From assembly GCA_021018815.1 (NCBI GenBank), contig JAITYX010000009.1, positions 6,326,501-6,390,500 of the forward strand: a stretch of DNA of 64,000 bases, written 5' to 3'. The notes beneath the pieces are model-generated. The model worked only from the letters and a program-made list of their open reading frames with translations, was not told the origin of the DNA and searched no databases. Below are positions 11,401 to 22,402 of this stretch, in pieces. Source of the DNA: Talinum fruticosum. Taxonomy: Eukaryota; Streptophyta; Magnoliopsida; Caryophyllales; Talinaceae. A program made the translations under genes and the position numbers. Positions within the stretch are counted from its first letter, which is position 1. Each line of letters begins with the position of its first letter.

Positions 11401-12111
11401 GAGCAAATTGTCGTTGCCCGACGTTTACACTCCAACGGATCTTTTCGAGTGACTTAGAAAAGCCCTCTCAACGGCTAGTGAAGATTTCGATCCAGAGAAC
11501 GGACTCAATGGCTACTCCGCTTGGTCATCTATAAATAGAAGCCATTTCACAAGACTTGAAGATTGCTTGAAACTATTGATCAATACAACTGCGTAATTCT
11601 CTTAGTGCATTACTCATTCAATCTTCTACTTATAACTCCAAGTCCGTATTTAATATTTTCCGAGTTGTCAAGTCTTGTAATCAATTACGTACTTCTCTTA
11701 CTTTACGAGTAAGGTCCCTTGATCGAGCTGTAAGGGTTAACTCAGCTCAATTATTCCTAACTCGTGAAGTTTATCTCGGTTAGGAAGTACTATATCGGAT
11801 AAGGGAACTTCGAGTCTAGGAAAACATTGTAAGGAATTGTCTAAGGGAGCAATTCGGTAGAATCAGCCCGTTATATTTTGAGGATTCAAAATAGTGGATT
11901 TGACTTGGTGCTTAGATTAGCATTGTCTGTGGTTTTCTCCCCAAGAGGGTTTCCACGTATTTATGAGTTTATACTTTTACGAGTCCAATCTAAACTCATA
12001 ATCGGTTGTTTATCTTCTTCCAAGTAAAAGGATTCAAAGTTTGCCCAAATTTCCTCAGCACCCTATTCACCCCCTCTAGGGTGACTTAGACTCTCCAGGA
12101 GCAAACCTTCA
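8452..12111 (+). mobile_element. Copia family C LTR, split by an S solo LTR
   Basis: LTR halves lie at 8452-8946 and 11129-12111 (about 1.48 kb without the insert). It starts TGAAGACTTAG right after a polypurine tract and ends CAAACCTTCA at 12111. A Copia-type PBS follows. It carries the hairpin CAAAGTAT-TTT-ATACTTTG (about 11143-11161), a TATA box TCTATAAATAGAAG (11528-11541) and the conserved end with CACCCTATTCACCCCCTCTAGGGTGAC. It has a PPT on the left and PBS plus gag on the right, so it is shared by two internal regions, as in a tandem element or a recombinant. Confidence 0.88.
8947..11123 (+). mobile_element. Solo LTR A of family S (2.2 kb), TSD TATGC
   Basis: Non-coding, very AT-rich element with ends TGTTGAGC (8948) and CTTAACA (11123), flanked by TATGC at 8942-8946 and 11124-11128. 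One extra T precedes the left end. It interrupts a C-family LTR: the two halves join cleanly when it is removed. A GC-richer segment at 10530-10790 (CAGC/GATG repeats) and a TATATATAGGGTGAA box at about 10806 suggest transcription in the plus direction. A reverse copy of the same family lies at 26517-28635. No internal region is present, so it is called a solo LTR; it could also be a non-autonomous unit. Its superfamily cannot be told. Confidence 0.82.
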
Positions 12112-12170
12112 ATTGGTATCGAGCCTAACCTTTCAAAAAGGATCTAACAATCCAAAGGTCTAAAGATCGG
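12112..12170 (+). promoter_or_regulatory. Copia primer-binding site and gag leader
   Basis: Directly after the LTR, TGGTATCGAGCC at 12114-12125 matches the usual plant Copia PBS TGGTATCAGAGC, which is complementary to the 3' end of initiator tRNA-Met, with a small change. About 45 bases later an ATG at 12171 opens the gag remnant. Confidence 0.85.
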
Positions 12171-12730
12171 ATGGCTCGGAACATTGGAGAGTTCAATGAA
12201 GGAAGATCTTCCACCGGACCACCAAATTTAGAGGATCAAACTTCGTGCACTAGAAGAAACCGATGGAGTGCTTTTTGCTAAATAACGATAAGATGTCCGG
12301 AACATCATCCAAGAAGGCAACTACATCCCAATGAAGATGGAAGGAACAAGATTTGTGCCTAAAGAAAAACTACAATACACCAATGAAGAGTCACGAAGTT
12401 CGAAAGAACTTCAAAGCAATGAACATTCTTATGTGTGCTATTAGCTCGAAGAGTACAATAGAGTGTCACCCTACGACACGGCCAAAGATGTGTGGGACAC
12501 TCTTGTCAAAACATATGAGGGAACAAGCCAAGTGGATTAGGCGAAGATAAGTCGGTATCTTCACAAATATGAGTCTGTTCAAGATGGAGCCGAAGAAAAC
12601 ATCACTCGGATGTTTATTCGCTTCACCGATATTACAAACAGTCTCAAATCTCTAGGTAGAAAGATTTATCATTAAGAAATGTGCAAAAAAATTCTGAGAA
12701 GCCTACCAAAGATAAACACCAAATAATATT
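12171..12730 (+). pseudogene. Copia gag remnant (UBN2-like)
   Basis: A broken gag begins ATGGCTCGG at 12171. Pieces in shifting frames read YDTAKDVWDTLVKTYEGTSQ (about 12470-12530), then KYESVQDGAEENITRMFIRF and TDITNSLKSLG. Near 12690-12715, KILRSLPKI is the usual end of the UBN2 gag block. It contains several stops. Coding similarity ends at about 12725, where unrelated sequence starts, so the rest of this second element (PR-IN-RT-RH) is lost. It is the internal region to the right of the shared LTR. Confidence 0.85.
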
Positions 12731-13600
12731 TGGTTTAATAATGAATTTCATAAAATCATGGCAAGTTCAAATCAATAGCATTAATCCTTTCGGATGTGCT
12801 TAATGCCTTTACTTGTCCTTCTTTAAGCAACATGCTCAACAATCTAGGCATTCCACTTAGATTTATGGCGGATGCATGAATCTGTAAAGCTAAAGTGGAT
12901 GTTCCATTGTGCTGCACACAAAAAAAAAAAAAAACACACAAATTATTGAAGGAGTAGATGTAGGAAAATATAAACGTCTTGATTACTAGAATGTATTAAT
13001 ACTAAAATGTCTTCATTACTAGTATGTTTAAATATACCATGTCAAAAAAATCATCTCGAATCACAAACACTGAAATGATTGCCAAGAAACACTAAATTAG
13101 TTACTACTAAACACTAAAGCTGTGTTCTAGAAAATACTAAAAAAAGTGATATAAAAACACTAAACTTTTTTCTATAAAAATAATTTTTTAAAAAGATAAA
13201 ATGAGACGGCACACCTATTCAGGAACTTAACTAGAATTATTGTTTCCAGGCATCTTGGATTTTCTTGACCTAATTCAGTTGACAATTCTCAATGGTGCCT
13301 TTCCTTCTTATATTCCTTTCCCTTTTTTCCTTTGACTAATAGGGTTACGAACCATCACATTGTTAGTACTTCTTTGCTCTTCTTTCTCAGCGAAGAATAT
13401 CCACGGTAGAAATGTTCTCGATTGATAATTATTCTTTGAATTTCCGGAATGCTTTTTGAAAATTTTTCGTTGAATTAATGTTTCCCTTGGTAGCTAACAG
13501 CAGATGATCAAACTGTTCGAGTAGTTCACTTGTCCAAATTGATTAAGGTAAAATTAGATTTCAAGTATTCAAGGTGGAATCGTCGCATGCGCTTCCCTTG
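12731..13600. other. Unassigned AT-rich stretch at the edge of the MULE relic
   Basis: No convincing gene. A minus ORF at 12941-12756 (61 codons, with ISTSERINAIDLNLP-like text) is too short to assign; an A-run lies at about 12920-12934. From 12960 to 13190 motifs such as AAACACTAAA recur, resembling the repeat inside the MULE relic at 15400-16115, so this may be the far end of the same element. No terminal inverted repeat could be paired by eye. Confidence 0.3.
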
Positions 13601-15335
13601 TCTACCTCTTTAGTATATACTTGTCATAAACACTTCACATTGACGACATAATATACCAACATCAAAAAATTTGTTACAATCTCAAGAGATAGTGTGATCA
13701 CTAACATGAAAAGTGACACAAAATGTCCACTTGTTTATCATCACGATTCTCTGTCACATGATATGCCTCAATAGTGCTTGAAACATTTTCCTTAGATATG
13801 TGAAGATCTTGCCGAGCAACCTTCTCCCAAGATATACTCAACTCTGAAAAACCTTATACATGTTTATTGCATACGTCCAATTAGCTTGTTGTAAAATGGC
13901 AACATGAGGTAAGTACACATCACAATATCCTTCCTTATTGCTGACATTATCATCCATCTCCCTTGTCCTCCAATTACCGACAATATAAGAGAAAATGTTG
14001 TATTAATCAAACAACTCAGCTAATTTGTTCAAATGTCTTGATACTAAAGAGCTTGTACTCTCACTCCTTTTAGAGGACAAAACTCCTCCTAAAAATAAGT
14101 CTTTGAAAATACATGACACCATTTTGTCTTGATATTTTATAGCGTTACAATCCAAGGATGATCGAGCACAATTGAACTCAGTAACTAATATGCATAATAA
14201 AGAAAGAACTAGCAGAACTTTAGTGTAGAATTGCATAAGTTGCGGTGTAGTTTACTTGATGTGTTTAGTGTTTTTGCCTTTTCTAGCAAAGCTCAAACTC
14301 TTCAACTGTGTCACATCTAAACAAAATATGATCAAAATTTCTGCTAAAACCAACCAACATACTCGGATGGTTAATGTGACACCTTGAGTCCTCTTGAATA
14401 TGCTAATAATAAAGTCTATGATGAGATGTTGGAAAAACTTTGGTCATTACATTAGGCATTGAAATAGCTTGGTCAGTCATGATTGTCTTTGGAGCAATGT
14501 CGTCCATAGATTGGAGGAATATCTTAAACAACCAAATGAAACTCTAAGTTTTTTATTCAAAAGAAATCCACATCTAACCATTGTGTTTCTTGCATTGTGG
14601 TTCATACAAACAAAGGGCGCACAAATCATATTGTACTTGTTTATGCGGTATGTAGTGTCAAATGCTAAAAATCCCCAAAAAGAACATAATCATCTTTCAT
14701 TTGAGATTCCCTCCAGAAAAAACTCACCAAATGATTATCGACATCCAACTCAATAGCATAAAAAAAATCTTTCTCCTTAAGAACTCTTGCAGAGAATGTA
14801 TCTATCAAATGCTTGGCATCTCAACCTTCCAAAGTCTTTCTATCATCCTTTGCCAAATTGTTATAACATCTCTCTTAGTAAACCCAAGGGCGTGAGATCC
14901 TAATGTATCATTTTTCAAAACATGGAAAATTTATGGCAGTTTCAGCCCACTTTTCCTCATTTTTCTAAAATAATCAACATAAACTTTTTCCATTTTCCTA
15001 TGAGACCTATGCAAAAACACTTCATCACTTGACATGAAGGCATGATTGTGCTTTATCACATGATTGGTGTATACTCAATTATCAAACTTGTCAAGATGGA
15101 AAATAACCCTTGTTGCACAATCACTTCGCGTGTTTCTCTTTGAATATTTTTTACCTTCTTCTTTTATAGGTCTCTTAACGCCTTGCCTAGAGCAATACAT
15201 GTGTCTCTTTCTTACAATATCGGTTTTTCCTTTATACTTAACATTCCCGAGAAGAACATCAAAACCAATTTTCAATGCATGTTTAGTGTATAATTCTTTA
15301 GCGTCTTCCAATAACTTAACATTCTTACCAGCCAA
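13600..15335 (-). pseudogene. FAR1/FRS-type MULE transposase pseudogene, main part
   Basis: In minus-strand order there is a FAR1 DNA-binding-like domain at 15335-15015 (ELYTKHALKIGFDVLLG, then YCSRQGVKRP, SDCATRVIFHL, and a HNH-type end IKHNHAF). Next comes the linker block LGFTKRDVITIWQ (about 14900-14850). The MULE transposase core follows (YVLFGDFLTFDTTYRINKYN and CAPFVCMNHN, about 14680-14590; SSKRSESTSSLVSRHLNKLA, about 14075-14015). A SWIM-zinc-finger-like end is near 13640 (DCNKFFDVGILCRQ). Together these are the full domain order of FAR1-related proteins. Stops and frameshifts occur throughout, so it is a pseudogene of either a MULE element or an FRS gene. No flanking TIRs were found. 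Confidence 0.85.
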
Positions 15336-15399
15336 CTCGATTCAATTGCTTCTATAGAGTTATCATTTTTAAAAAAATGTAACATTAGTAATTGATAGA

Positions 15400-16115
15400 A
15401 AATACTAAACACTGTGCAACAATACACTAAAAACGTATCTCATAAAAACATAATAGGTGTAATACAAAATATTATAATGAGAAACACTAAACACTATTGT
15501 ACCATACACTAAAGTGCATCTCAAATGAAAAAAATGTAACATTAGTAACCGATAGATAGGGTCGGACAAAATGGTATAATATGAAAAACAATAAACATTA
15601 TTTAACAATACACTAAAAATATAGCTCATTAAAGACAGAATAGATGTAACACTAAATATTATCCTAATAAAAAACTAAGCACTATTCTAGCATACACTAA
15701 TCTCATTAAAAACTTATAATATTAGGAATTGATACAAAGAGTAAGGTAAACTAGTATAATATTGAAAACACTAAACATTGTACTCGTAAAAACACTAAAA
15801 ACTATGCAACAATACACTCAAAACGTAACTCATAAAAACAGAATAGGTGTAATACTAAATATTATCCTGAGAAACATTAAACATTATTCTAATATACACT
15901 AAAATTACATCTCATTGAAAAATGTAATATTAGAAATTGATACAAAAAGTAAGACAAACTAATATAATATGGAAAACACTAAATATTGTATTATAAAACA
16001 CAAAAACAATGCAATAATACACTAAAAACGTAGCTCAAGAAAAATAGAACAGATGTAACACTAAATATTATCCTAAGAAGCACTAAACACTATTCTAATA
16101 TAAACTAAAGTGCAT
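15400..16115 (+). repeat. Tandem repeat of about 200 bp, four copies
   Basis: The anchor AATACACTAAAAACGTA or a variant occurs at 15421, 15607, 15811 and 16016, giving periods of 186, 204 and 205 bases. Each unit also has TAATACTAAATATTATCCTGAG-like and CACTAAACACTATTCTAA-like parts. The array lies between the N-terminal and FAR1-domain parts of the minus-strand transposase relic, that is, in a putative intron. Confidence 0.8.
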
Positions 16116-16266
16116 CTCATTGAAAAATAGAATAAGCCTAACAGACAAAAACAATAATAAATACAACTCAAATTTGAACAAAACATCTTCACAACACATG
16201 AAAACTTCATCAATTCAAAAAGACATCAACGAAAAAGAGAGAAAAAACAAAATCAAAGTACCTAAA

Positions 16267-16463
16267 AAGGCATTTTCATCACCACAATTAATGGCGAAAT
16301 TCTCCGGATCATCAATGGCGGGAAGTGATGAAGGCGACTTGTTTTGTTCATCAATGGTAGAAACCAAGCGTCCTTCGCATTCAATAGCGGAATTATCTAG
16401 CAAGATTCATAGTTTATCTTGTGGTTGTGGCTCATCACCCGCAGAAATCAATGAAGACTCCAT
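16267..16463 (-). pseudogene. Putative first exon of the FAR1/MULE relic
   Basis: On the minus strand an ATG at 16463 reads MESSLISAGDEPQPQDKL and meets an in-frame TGA at 16407-16409. It continues open as LLDNSAIECEGRLVSTIDEQ and on to an AG/GTACTT donor-like junction at about 16267. It is acidic and low in structure, as N-termini of FRS proteins often are, and the FAR1 domain lies downstream on the same strand after the repeat array. The plus strand also has a 139-codon ORF here (16120-16539) with no recognisable domain; I treat that as the shadow. Moderate confidence only. Confidence 0.4.
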
Positions 16464-16539
16464 ATTGTGTTCGTTATCGATCAAGAATAGCTTATCAATG
16501 GAAGAAAATCACGATTCGATCGATGATGTGTTAGAATAA

Positions 16540-17390
16540 ACAATGGCGAAACAATGAGGATGAATTATGGTGATGGTGATGATCGTTATGGCAGTAGTAG
16601 TGGCATTGTTATGTCGGTACGAAAATTGAAAAAAAGTAACTCGAAAAACGCGTAGCAACAAAATAAATTAAAAAAAAAGCGTGTCTACTGCACCGCCTGT
16701 GAAAGAATGAGCTTGTATAGGAATTGTCTCTCAGGATGCAAGAGACACATATAATAATTTTTGTCAAAATAGTTAAGCCCTGAGCAGTTATTTTTTACCA
16801 AACAACTGTAGTTATGTGTGTTTTTTTTTAAATTCAAACATGAGGTCCATGTCCGTCTATTTGCCCTCGCTCCCCCATGGTAACGTGTCAAGACCGATAT
16901 CGGTGAATTCACAACCGCGTAGACCCATTTTGGTCAAATCATCAAGTATCAAATTGCAATGTTCTGGAACAGACAAAACGAGAAATATGACCGTTGGGAA
17001 TGGAAATAGATCTAAAAGGGTATCTAGTAAAATACATTAATCTCTCCATTTCCGTTTTTCTCCTAAAAATTTTGAGTTCGCTATCATCATTAGATTTACA
17101 ACGTCTAACTCGAATTGGAGTCAAGTGCTCTGTACAAAGTAAACCCCTCCACAACAGATCCAGCTAAAACCCAGAAACAAATCATTCCCTGATCTCTTGC
17201 CTCCCTCCCTCCCTCTCTCTCTCCTCTCTCTCTGCTGTGAAATTGAGAATCCAAGTTGTGGGTTTCATCTCTATCTAGAGAAGAAATTGATGTGGCCTGA
17301 ATACTGCAAATAGTCAACAATTTTAGCGGATAGGTCTCTCGTGAAGTCAATGCTGTAAAGAGAGTTAAAAGGGTAGGGGATCGATTTGCA
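16540..17390 (+). promoter_or_regulatory. Upstream region and leader of the lipase-like gene
   Basis: The interval between the MULE relic and the ATG at 17391. It contains a polypyrimidine block (about 17199-17236, CTCCCTCC and CTCTCTCTC repeats), a common feature of plant core promoters and 5' leaders, 155 bases before the start codon. A clear TATA box was not identified. The preceding 600 bases hold nothing recognisable. Confidence 0.45.
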
Positions 17391-20300
17391 ATGGAAATTG
17401 AAATCGGAGCAAAGTGGAAAGCAGAGGAAATAGCGGCATCGGCCACGGAAATGGTGGAAGGAGACAACAACGGCGATTGTGGCGGTAATGTGGAAGCTCA
17501 TCCTTATGCGTTTCATGTTTCTGGCCCTCGCAATATCTCTTCTCCTAACTGGAGAGACCTCATCAACTCTAGTTGGTAAGTACAATTTCTGATCTTAGAC
17601 CCTGTTTTTCTCTCTCCTCTTTGATATTTTTCTCCCTTTTTGATGGGTTTTGTACTATTTTCCTCCCTGTTTTTATGGGTTTTGAATTGAATTTATAAGT
17701 GCACATTTGATGATTATTACTACTGATATTCCTCCATTTCTAGGTTGATTTTGAATCTACTCAACTTGTTTTTGGTGGGTTTTGTTGGATGTACGCTGGC
17801 TTGGCTTATTGATAAAGTAATTGTGAATTTGTTTATCTCACCTGGATCTTGGATGAGTTTTGAGCATCCCGTTTTAGGTTTCGGTCAAAAATTTGAATAT
17901 ATGTGCTTCCTTGGAGTCCTCGAATCTTTATGTAAAATTCAATTTTGTCCTTTAATTGTTTTTACATTCAAGCGTGACATTAATTATTTTTAAAATTTAA
18001 AATTATTCTTGGGTCCATAGAAATGGATTATTACCTATTTTGAAGTATTTTAAATTTACTTTTTAGCCAGTAAAATGGATTTAAAAATACTTTAAAATAG
18101 GTATAACCGGTTTCTATGGGAGCTAAGGGTAATTTTGAATTTTTATAGAAATTAATGGCACGCTTGAACGTAAAAATAGTTGAGGATAAAATTGAATTTT
18201 CTGAATAATTTAAGCGCAGAAAGATACGAGAACTCATGCTACATTGTGATTCCAGTTAAGGAGTTTCATTTCTTGATTGTTCGTCTCTTGGGTTGATGTA
18301 CTGAGTGGTGGATCCAAAGTTTGTCCAATGTTCATCTTTTTCCGTTCATTTAGGGGATTTTTGAACTTAAATACAAAATGCACATAAACGAAGCGAACAT
18401 AAAATGAAGCAGAAATGAATAGAAACAAATAGAAACAAAGATAAACGAATATATATGAATTGTTAAATAAGAAACGAATATAACGAGAATGAATATAAAC
18501 GAATATAAATGAATTGTTAAATAAGAAACGAATATAACCGAATGAATATAAACGAACATAAATGAAAATAATGAACATAACGAACATAACGAATATAAAA
18601 GAACGTAAACGGACATAAAACATAAATAGATTTTATTTTTTCATGTAAAGTCGAACCATCCCTTAAAATATTATTTGTCATAATCTGTCTATTTTAAGTT
18701 TCTCTTAATATTATTTTCCGATAATTTAGCAAATATCTTGAAGGGAGAATTCAAAGTCCAATTGATAAGTATAAGCTTCCATATCAAGGAATTGGATTGA
18801 CCGAATTCTTGGCTCCTGTGATTTGAGTGTGGATGCACAAGTGCTAGCAGATTAATTTTGTGCATCATGAAATGATAGATTTCTGATGAAGGAAATTAGT
18901 GCTATTTTGGTAACTAGGGGTTGTTTATGTTCAGGGAATTAGTGCTATTTTGGTAACTAGGGGTTGTTTATATTCATAGACGACATTTGGTTAAGGGAAC
19001 CTATATGTTTGCTTGTAAAAAAGCATTGGTTTTAGTTGCACATTGGTAACTAGGACTATTCATGCGAATGAGGTGACTAGAGTTGATATGTTAAAGGGTA
19101 AATGATTGAGATTTTGCTTACTGCTTTGTCAGATCACGTCACAATTACCCCCTGGCCGTCTAAATGGTGGGGGGGTTGTAATTGTAAAATTATAAATCTA
19201 AATGGCCTCATATATTAGCTAAGGCATTACCAGGTTTATTGCCTCTTTGTAGCAATACGAAATGAGTACTGCAAAATCAAGAAAATCAATTAAGGCCTTG
19301 GATTGACGAACAATGAGGTCATACTCAGCACAGGACTTCATATTACCTGTTAGCATTCCAACTATAATCAAAGAATCTAATCCAAGCCGTTTTTCAGAAG
19401 CTTCATCTCTCTAGCAACGTTCAGCCTCATCAATACAGCCTCGATTTCTGCTTTTGAAGTAGAGTCGACATCCATTTGATCAGCAAAGCCACCTAGCCAT
19501 CCTTCCCAGCTCCCCCAAATGAGACAACACCTTCACCTGTCCATCCCCGGTTACCCTTGGATCCCGCTGTCTGTATTAAAGTAAGACCTCACGTTTAAGA
19601 AAGGGCACATTTATGAAGGGCCTATGGGTGTTATGGGGCATCCATAAACCTATAAAAAGTTTTTATTATATAATAGGCTTAAATTTTTATTTAATATATG
19701 AGACATCTATAAATAAAAGTATACAGCCCAAATAAGTGAAAGGCCCAAAATAAAGACAAGCTCAGCCTCTCAGTCCCTCTCCTTCCCTTGTCTTGACTCT
19801 CCATCTACTCCCACGCCTATGCCCACGCTCTCACTCCCCTTCACTCTCTTTGTCTCTCTCTCTCTCTTGCTTATGTCTGTCTCTTACTCTCCGTCTACTC
19901 CCACGCCCACGCCGACCGTCATCGGCTCCCCGGATCTTGCCCACCGCCACCGACTCACCAGCCCCACTTTCTCTCTCGTGCTTCTATTATGTGTCTAACT
20001 TTAAGTTTGGCCACACCCATGCTCAAGGCCCGCGACTCGCCGCCCCCTGCCCACCGCCGTCGAATACTGATACCCTGCTGCCGCCAAATACTCATACCCT
20101 GCCACCGGCTGCCCGTTGCATTGCCACCTAACACCCAGCCCAGCCTTCACTCTCAACTCTCAAAGTGCATTTTGAACTCTAAGGTTAGGGTTTTAAGATT
20201 TTAAAATATGTAGTTTTTAATTTTAGAATTTTGAATAAATTATGTTAACAATTCTTCATTTATTTTATTGATTTTGTGAAATATTGATTTGTGATTTGTG

Positions 20301-22402
20301 ATTTGTCATTTGATTGAGTTATTGTATGTTATGTGGTGAATGATAATTATAAGTAGTGAATTGTAAATAACTTAAACTTAGTTGTGAACTTGATAATTAA
20401 TTAATTGTTAATGCTATGTAAAAGGTTGAAATAATATAAATTCAACTCAATTTCTAATGACTATCAATTGTAAAGCATAAAACCTCTAAAAGAAAAATTA
20501 TAATTATGAATTATATTAATATTTGATGTTTTTTAATTTATAATATATGATTTGACATCATTTATAAAGGGACACTCATTATATGAAATGTCTAACTCTG
20601 CCACTGCATTCAAGTGGAGATGGTCAGCCCATAATGGCGTTAACTTTTTCAATAGACAATGACAACTGCAGCAAAGCCAAGCCACAGAATAAATCATGTT
20701 AGACAGAGTTGTGATTAATTTTTTCGTTATGGGTTTTGAATGCAAACGGAGGCACAAATATGAACATGAGGAAATTTGTACCTCAATCAGTGGTATGGTA
20801 TGCATGTTAACAGACTTGCTCAATTAAGCTAATCGACACCCTCTTTATATATGTATTTTTAGGGTGTGTTTGGTTGGAAGAAAGATCATCTCTTTTGAAA
20901 TGAGAAAATGAATTTTTAAGGAAAATAATCTTTGTAACATTTCCAGTGGTTGGTATAACATCTAGATTATGATTGTGAAACATGAAAATACCTAACCGAC
21001 TGCATACAAGGTATGGTGTAACTTCCTTCATCTTTGAACGGGAATCACTTTTCTTCGTGGACTAGACAATGTTCTTAAGAGATTACTTTGTCCTTATATT
21101 GGCAAACATACAAAATTAGAAAGCTATTTCCTAGGAAAATAATTTTCCATCCTTCGGCACACGCTTCAATGATTGTTGACGATGTGCATGGGACGTGAAA
21201 GGTGGAATCCAAATCAGAAAACCTGCTTTCTTCCTAAAGTAATTTGATCCAGATCTATGAAATATTTAACTGACAATTCTTTGTTCTAGTTTTAAATGAC
21301 TGCCTGTTTATATACATACATTTCTTTTCCTGTAAGGCTATAAGATTATGTTCACAAAACATGATTGGGAATTACTAATTCTTGAATAGATATTATTAAA
21401 TTCGTTATACACAGGAAAGATGGGAACTACAAAAGGACAGTGATGGCCTGTTTCATCCAAGCAGCTTACCTCTTAGAGCTTGACAGACAAGAAAACAGAA
21501 CAGAAGAAAACGCTCTAGCTCCCAAGTGGTGGTTGCCCTTCAAGTACAAGTTAGTCCAAACCCTAATCGATGAGAGGGATGGATCGATATTTGGTGCCAT
21601 ATTGGAATGGGATCGGACTGCTGCGTTGGCTGATTTCGTCCTCATTAGACCAAGTGGTGCCCCAAGAGCAGTTTTGGCTTTAAGGGGCACACTACTCAAG
21701 AGCTTGACCATTCGAAGAGACCTAGAGGATGATTTCCGGTTCCTTGCTTGGGAAAGCTTGAAGGGTTCAGTCAGATTCGAAGTGGCTTTTGGTGCATTAA
21801 AATCCCTAGCGAATAAATACGGAAGTGGTAATGCTTCTATTGCCGGGCATTCATTGGGAGCTGGGTTTGCCCTTCAAGTTGGAAAAGCATTGGCCAAAGA
21901 AGGGATATATGTAGAGACTCATTTGTTCAACCCTCCTTCGGTTTCCTTAGCTATGAGCCTGAGGAGTATTGGAGAGAAGGCTGTTTCTGCTTGGAAGAGA
22001 GTGAGGGCAATGCTGCTTTCTGGGGGTGAGATCCAAACAGTGACAGATGAGCAAAACAAGGGATCAAGCATCACCCTAAAGAAGTGGGTCCCACACTTGT
22101 ATGTGAATAACAGTGACTATGTGTGCTGTTATTACACTGATCCAACCAAGACCAGTGAGGCAGACAGCAGTAGCAGCTGCAAGGAGAATGTGGCTCCTAG
22201 CAACGGTGCAAATGTAGGTGCAAAGCTCTTTGTTTTGTCGAAGGGGAATCAAAAGTTTCTGGAAGCCCATAGATTGGAGCAATGGTGGGCAGATGACTTG
22301 GAGCTTCAAACTGTAATAAATAACAGCAAGCTTATCAGTAGACAGCTCAAGTCTTTGTATCAACTCCCACATTTGCAGCAGGCACTAGGAAAGCAAAGAT
22401 AG
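17391..22402 (+). CDS. Alpha/beta-hydrolase, lipase class 3-like (At4g10955-like family)
   Basis: The only intact gene. Exons are 17391-17575 and 21415-22402. The donor is GTAAGT at 17576 and the acceptor CACAG ends at 21414, splitting a Trp codon. The product is 390 aa. After an acidic N-terminus of about 38 residues comes the family block FHVSGPRNISSPNWRDLINS. The nucleophile elbow is GHSLGAG (residues 206-212, Ser208). Asp296 (VNNSDYVC) and His347 (EAHRLEQWW) are the likely other triad members, by position. FNPPSVSLAMSL after the elbow and the C-terminal QWWADDLELQ are also family marks. No signal peptide or membrane segment is seen. The usual database name 'GDSL esterase/lipase At4g10955' is misleading, since the fold is lipase-3-like. 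The substrate is unknown. It stands alone among transposons, and no stop or frameshift interrupts it. Confidence 0.93.
17934..18200. mobile_element. Fold-back MITE in intron 1
   Basis: The left arm (AAAATTCAATTTTGTCCT..., 17934 on) and the reverse complement of the right arm (ending ...AGGATAAAATTGAATTTT at 18200) match almost along the whole 267 bp. Shared blocks include TTCAAGCGTGACATTAAT / ATTAATGGCACGCTTGAA, TCCATAGAAA / TTTCTATGGG and TACCTATTTTGAAGTATTTTAAAT / ATTTAAAAATACTTTAAAATAGGTA in inverse order. The centre is near 18066. The arms of about 130 bp could form one long hairpin. No target-site duplication is clear. Confidence 0.85.
18441..18600 (+). repeat. Tandem repeat of 53-54 bp in intron 1
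   Basis: Units start with ATAAACGAAT at 18441, 18495 and 18548. The first two share the block ATGAATTGTTAAATAAGAAA, and the third is partial. The flanks are made of shorter variants (GAACATAACGAACATAACG), so the whole stretch from about 18370 to 18625 is a degenerate AACGAA/ATAAA-rich array. Confidence 0.8.
18894..18975 (+). repeat. 43-bp direct duplication in intron 1
   Basis: AATTAGTGCTATTTTGG followed by TAACTAGGGGTTGTTTAT occurs at 18894 and again at 18937, nearly identical. It is a recent small tandem duplication. Confidence 0.85.
19570..20600. other. Insertion-like segment in intron 1, unassigned
   Basis: Begins with GGGCACATTTATGAAGGGCC-type sequence and ends near ATTTATAAAGGGACACTCATTATATG. 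Its middle (19770-20160) is CT/CCG-rich with a partial duplication of CTACTCCCACGCC (19803 and 19894), unlike the AT-rich intron around it. The ORFs at 19793-20204 are Ser/Pro/Leu low-complexity and not convincing genes. It could be an old hAT-like or retro-derived insert, but no paired ends were found. Confidence 0.3.
20862..21162. mobile_element. Possible MITE in intron 1
   Basis: The left end GGGTGTGTTTGGTTGGAAGA (20862) and the reverse complement of the right end, GTGTGCCGAAGGATGGAAAA, resemble each other. The start GTGTTTGGTT is common among plant Tourist-like or hAT-like MITEs. Length is about 300 bp. The TSD is unclear and the match imperfect. Confidence 0.45.

Noticed and set aside
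16120..16539. Plus-strand ORF of 139 codons
   Set aside because: No domain; the minus strand gives a better reading as the N-terminal exon of the FAR1 relic, in keeping with its neighbours.
18234..18623. Minus ORFs rich in Phe, Tyr, Val and Ile
   Set aside because: They are translations of the AACGAA/ATAAA tandem array on the opposite strand; not membrane proteins.
19793..20204. Two overlapping ORFs in intron 1
   Set aside because: Low-complexity Ser/Pro/Leu text in a CT-rich block inside an intron; no known domain.
17391..22402. Naming the gene a GDSL esterase
   Set aside because: The nucleophile motif is GHSLGAG of lipase class 3-like alpha/beta-hydrolases, not the N-terminal GDSL motif; the name is only a database label for the family.
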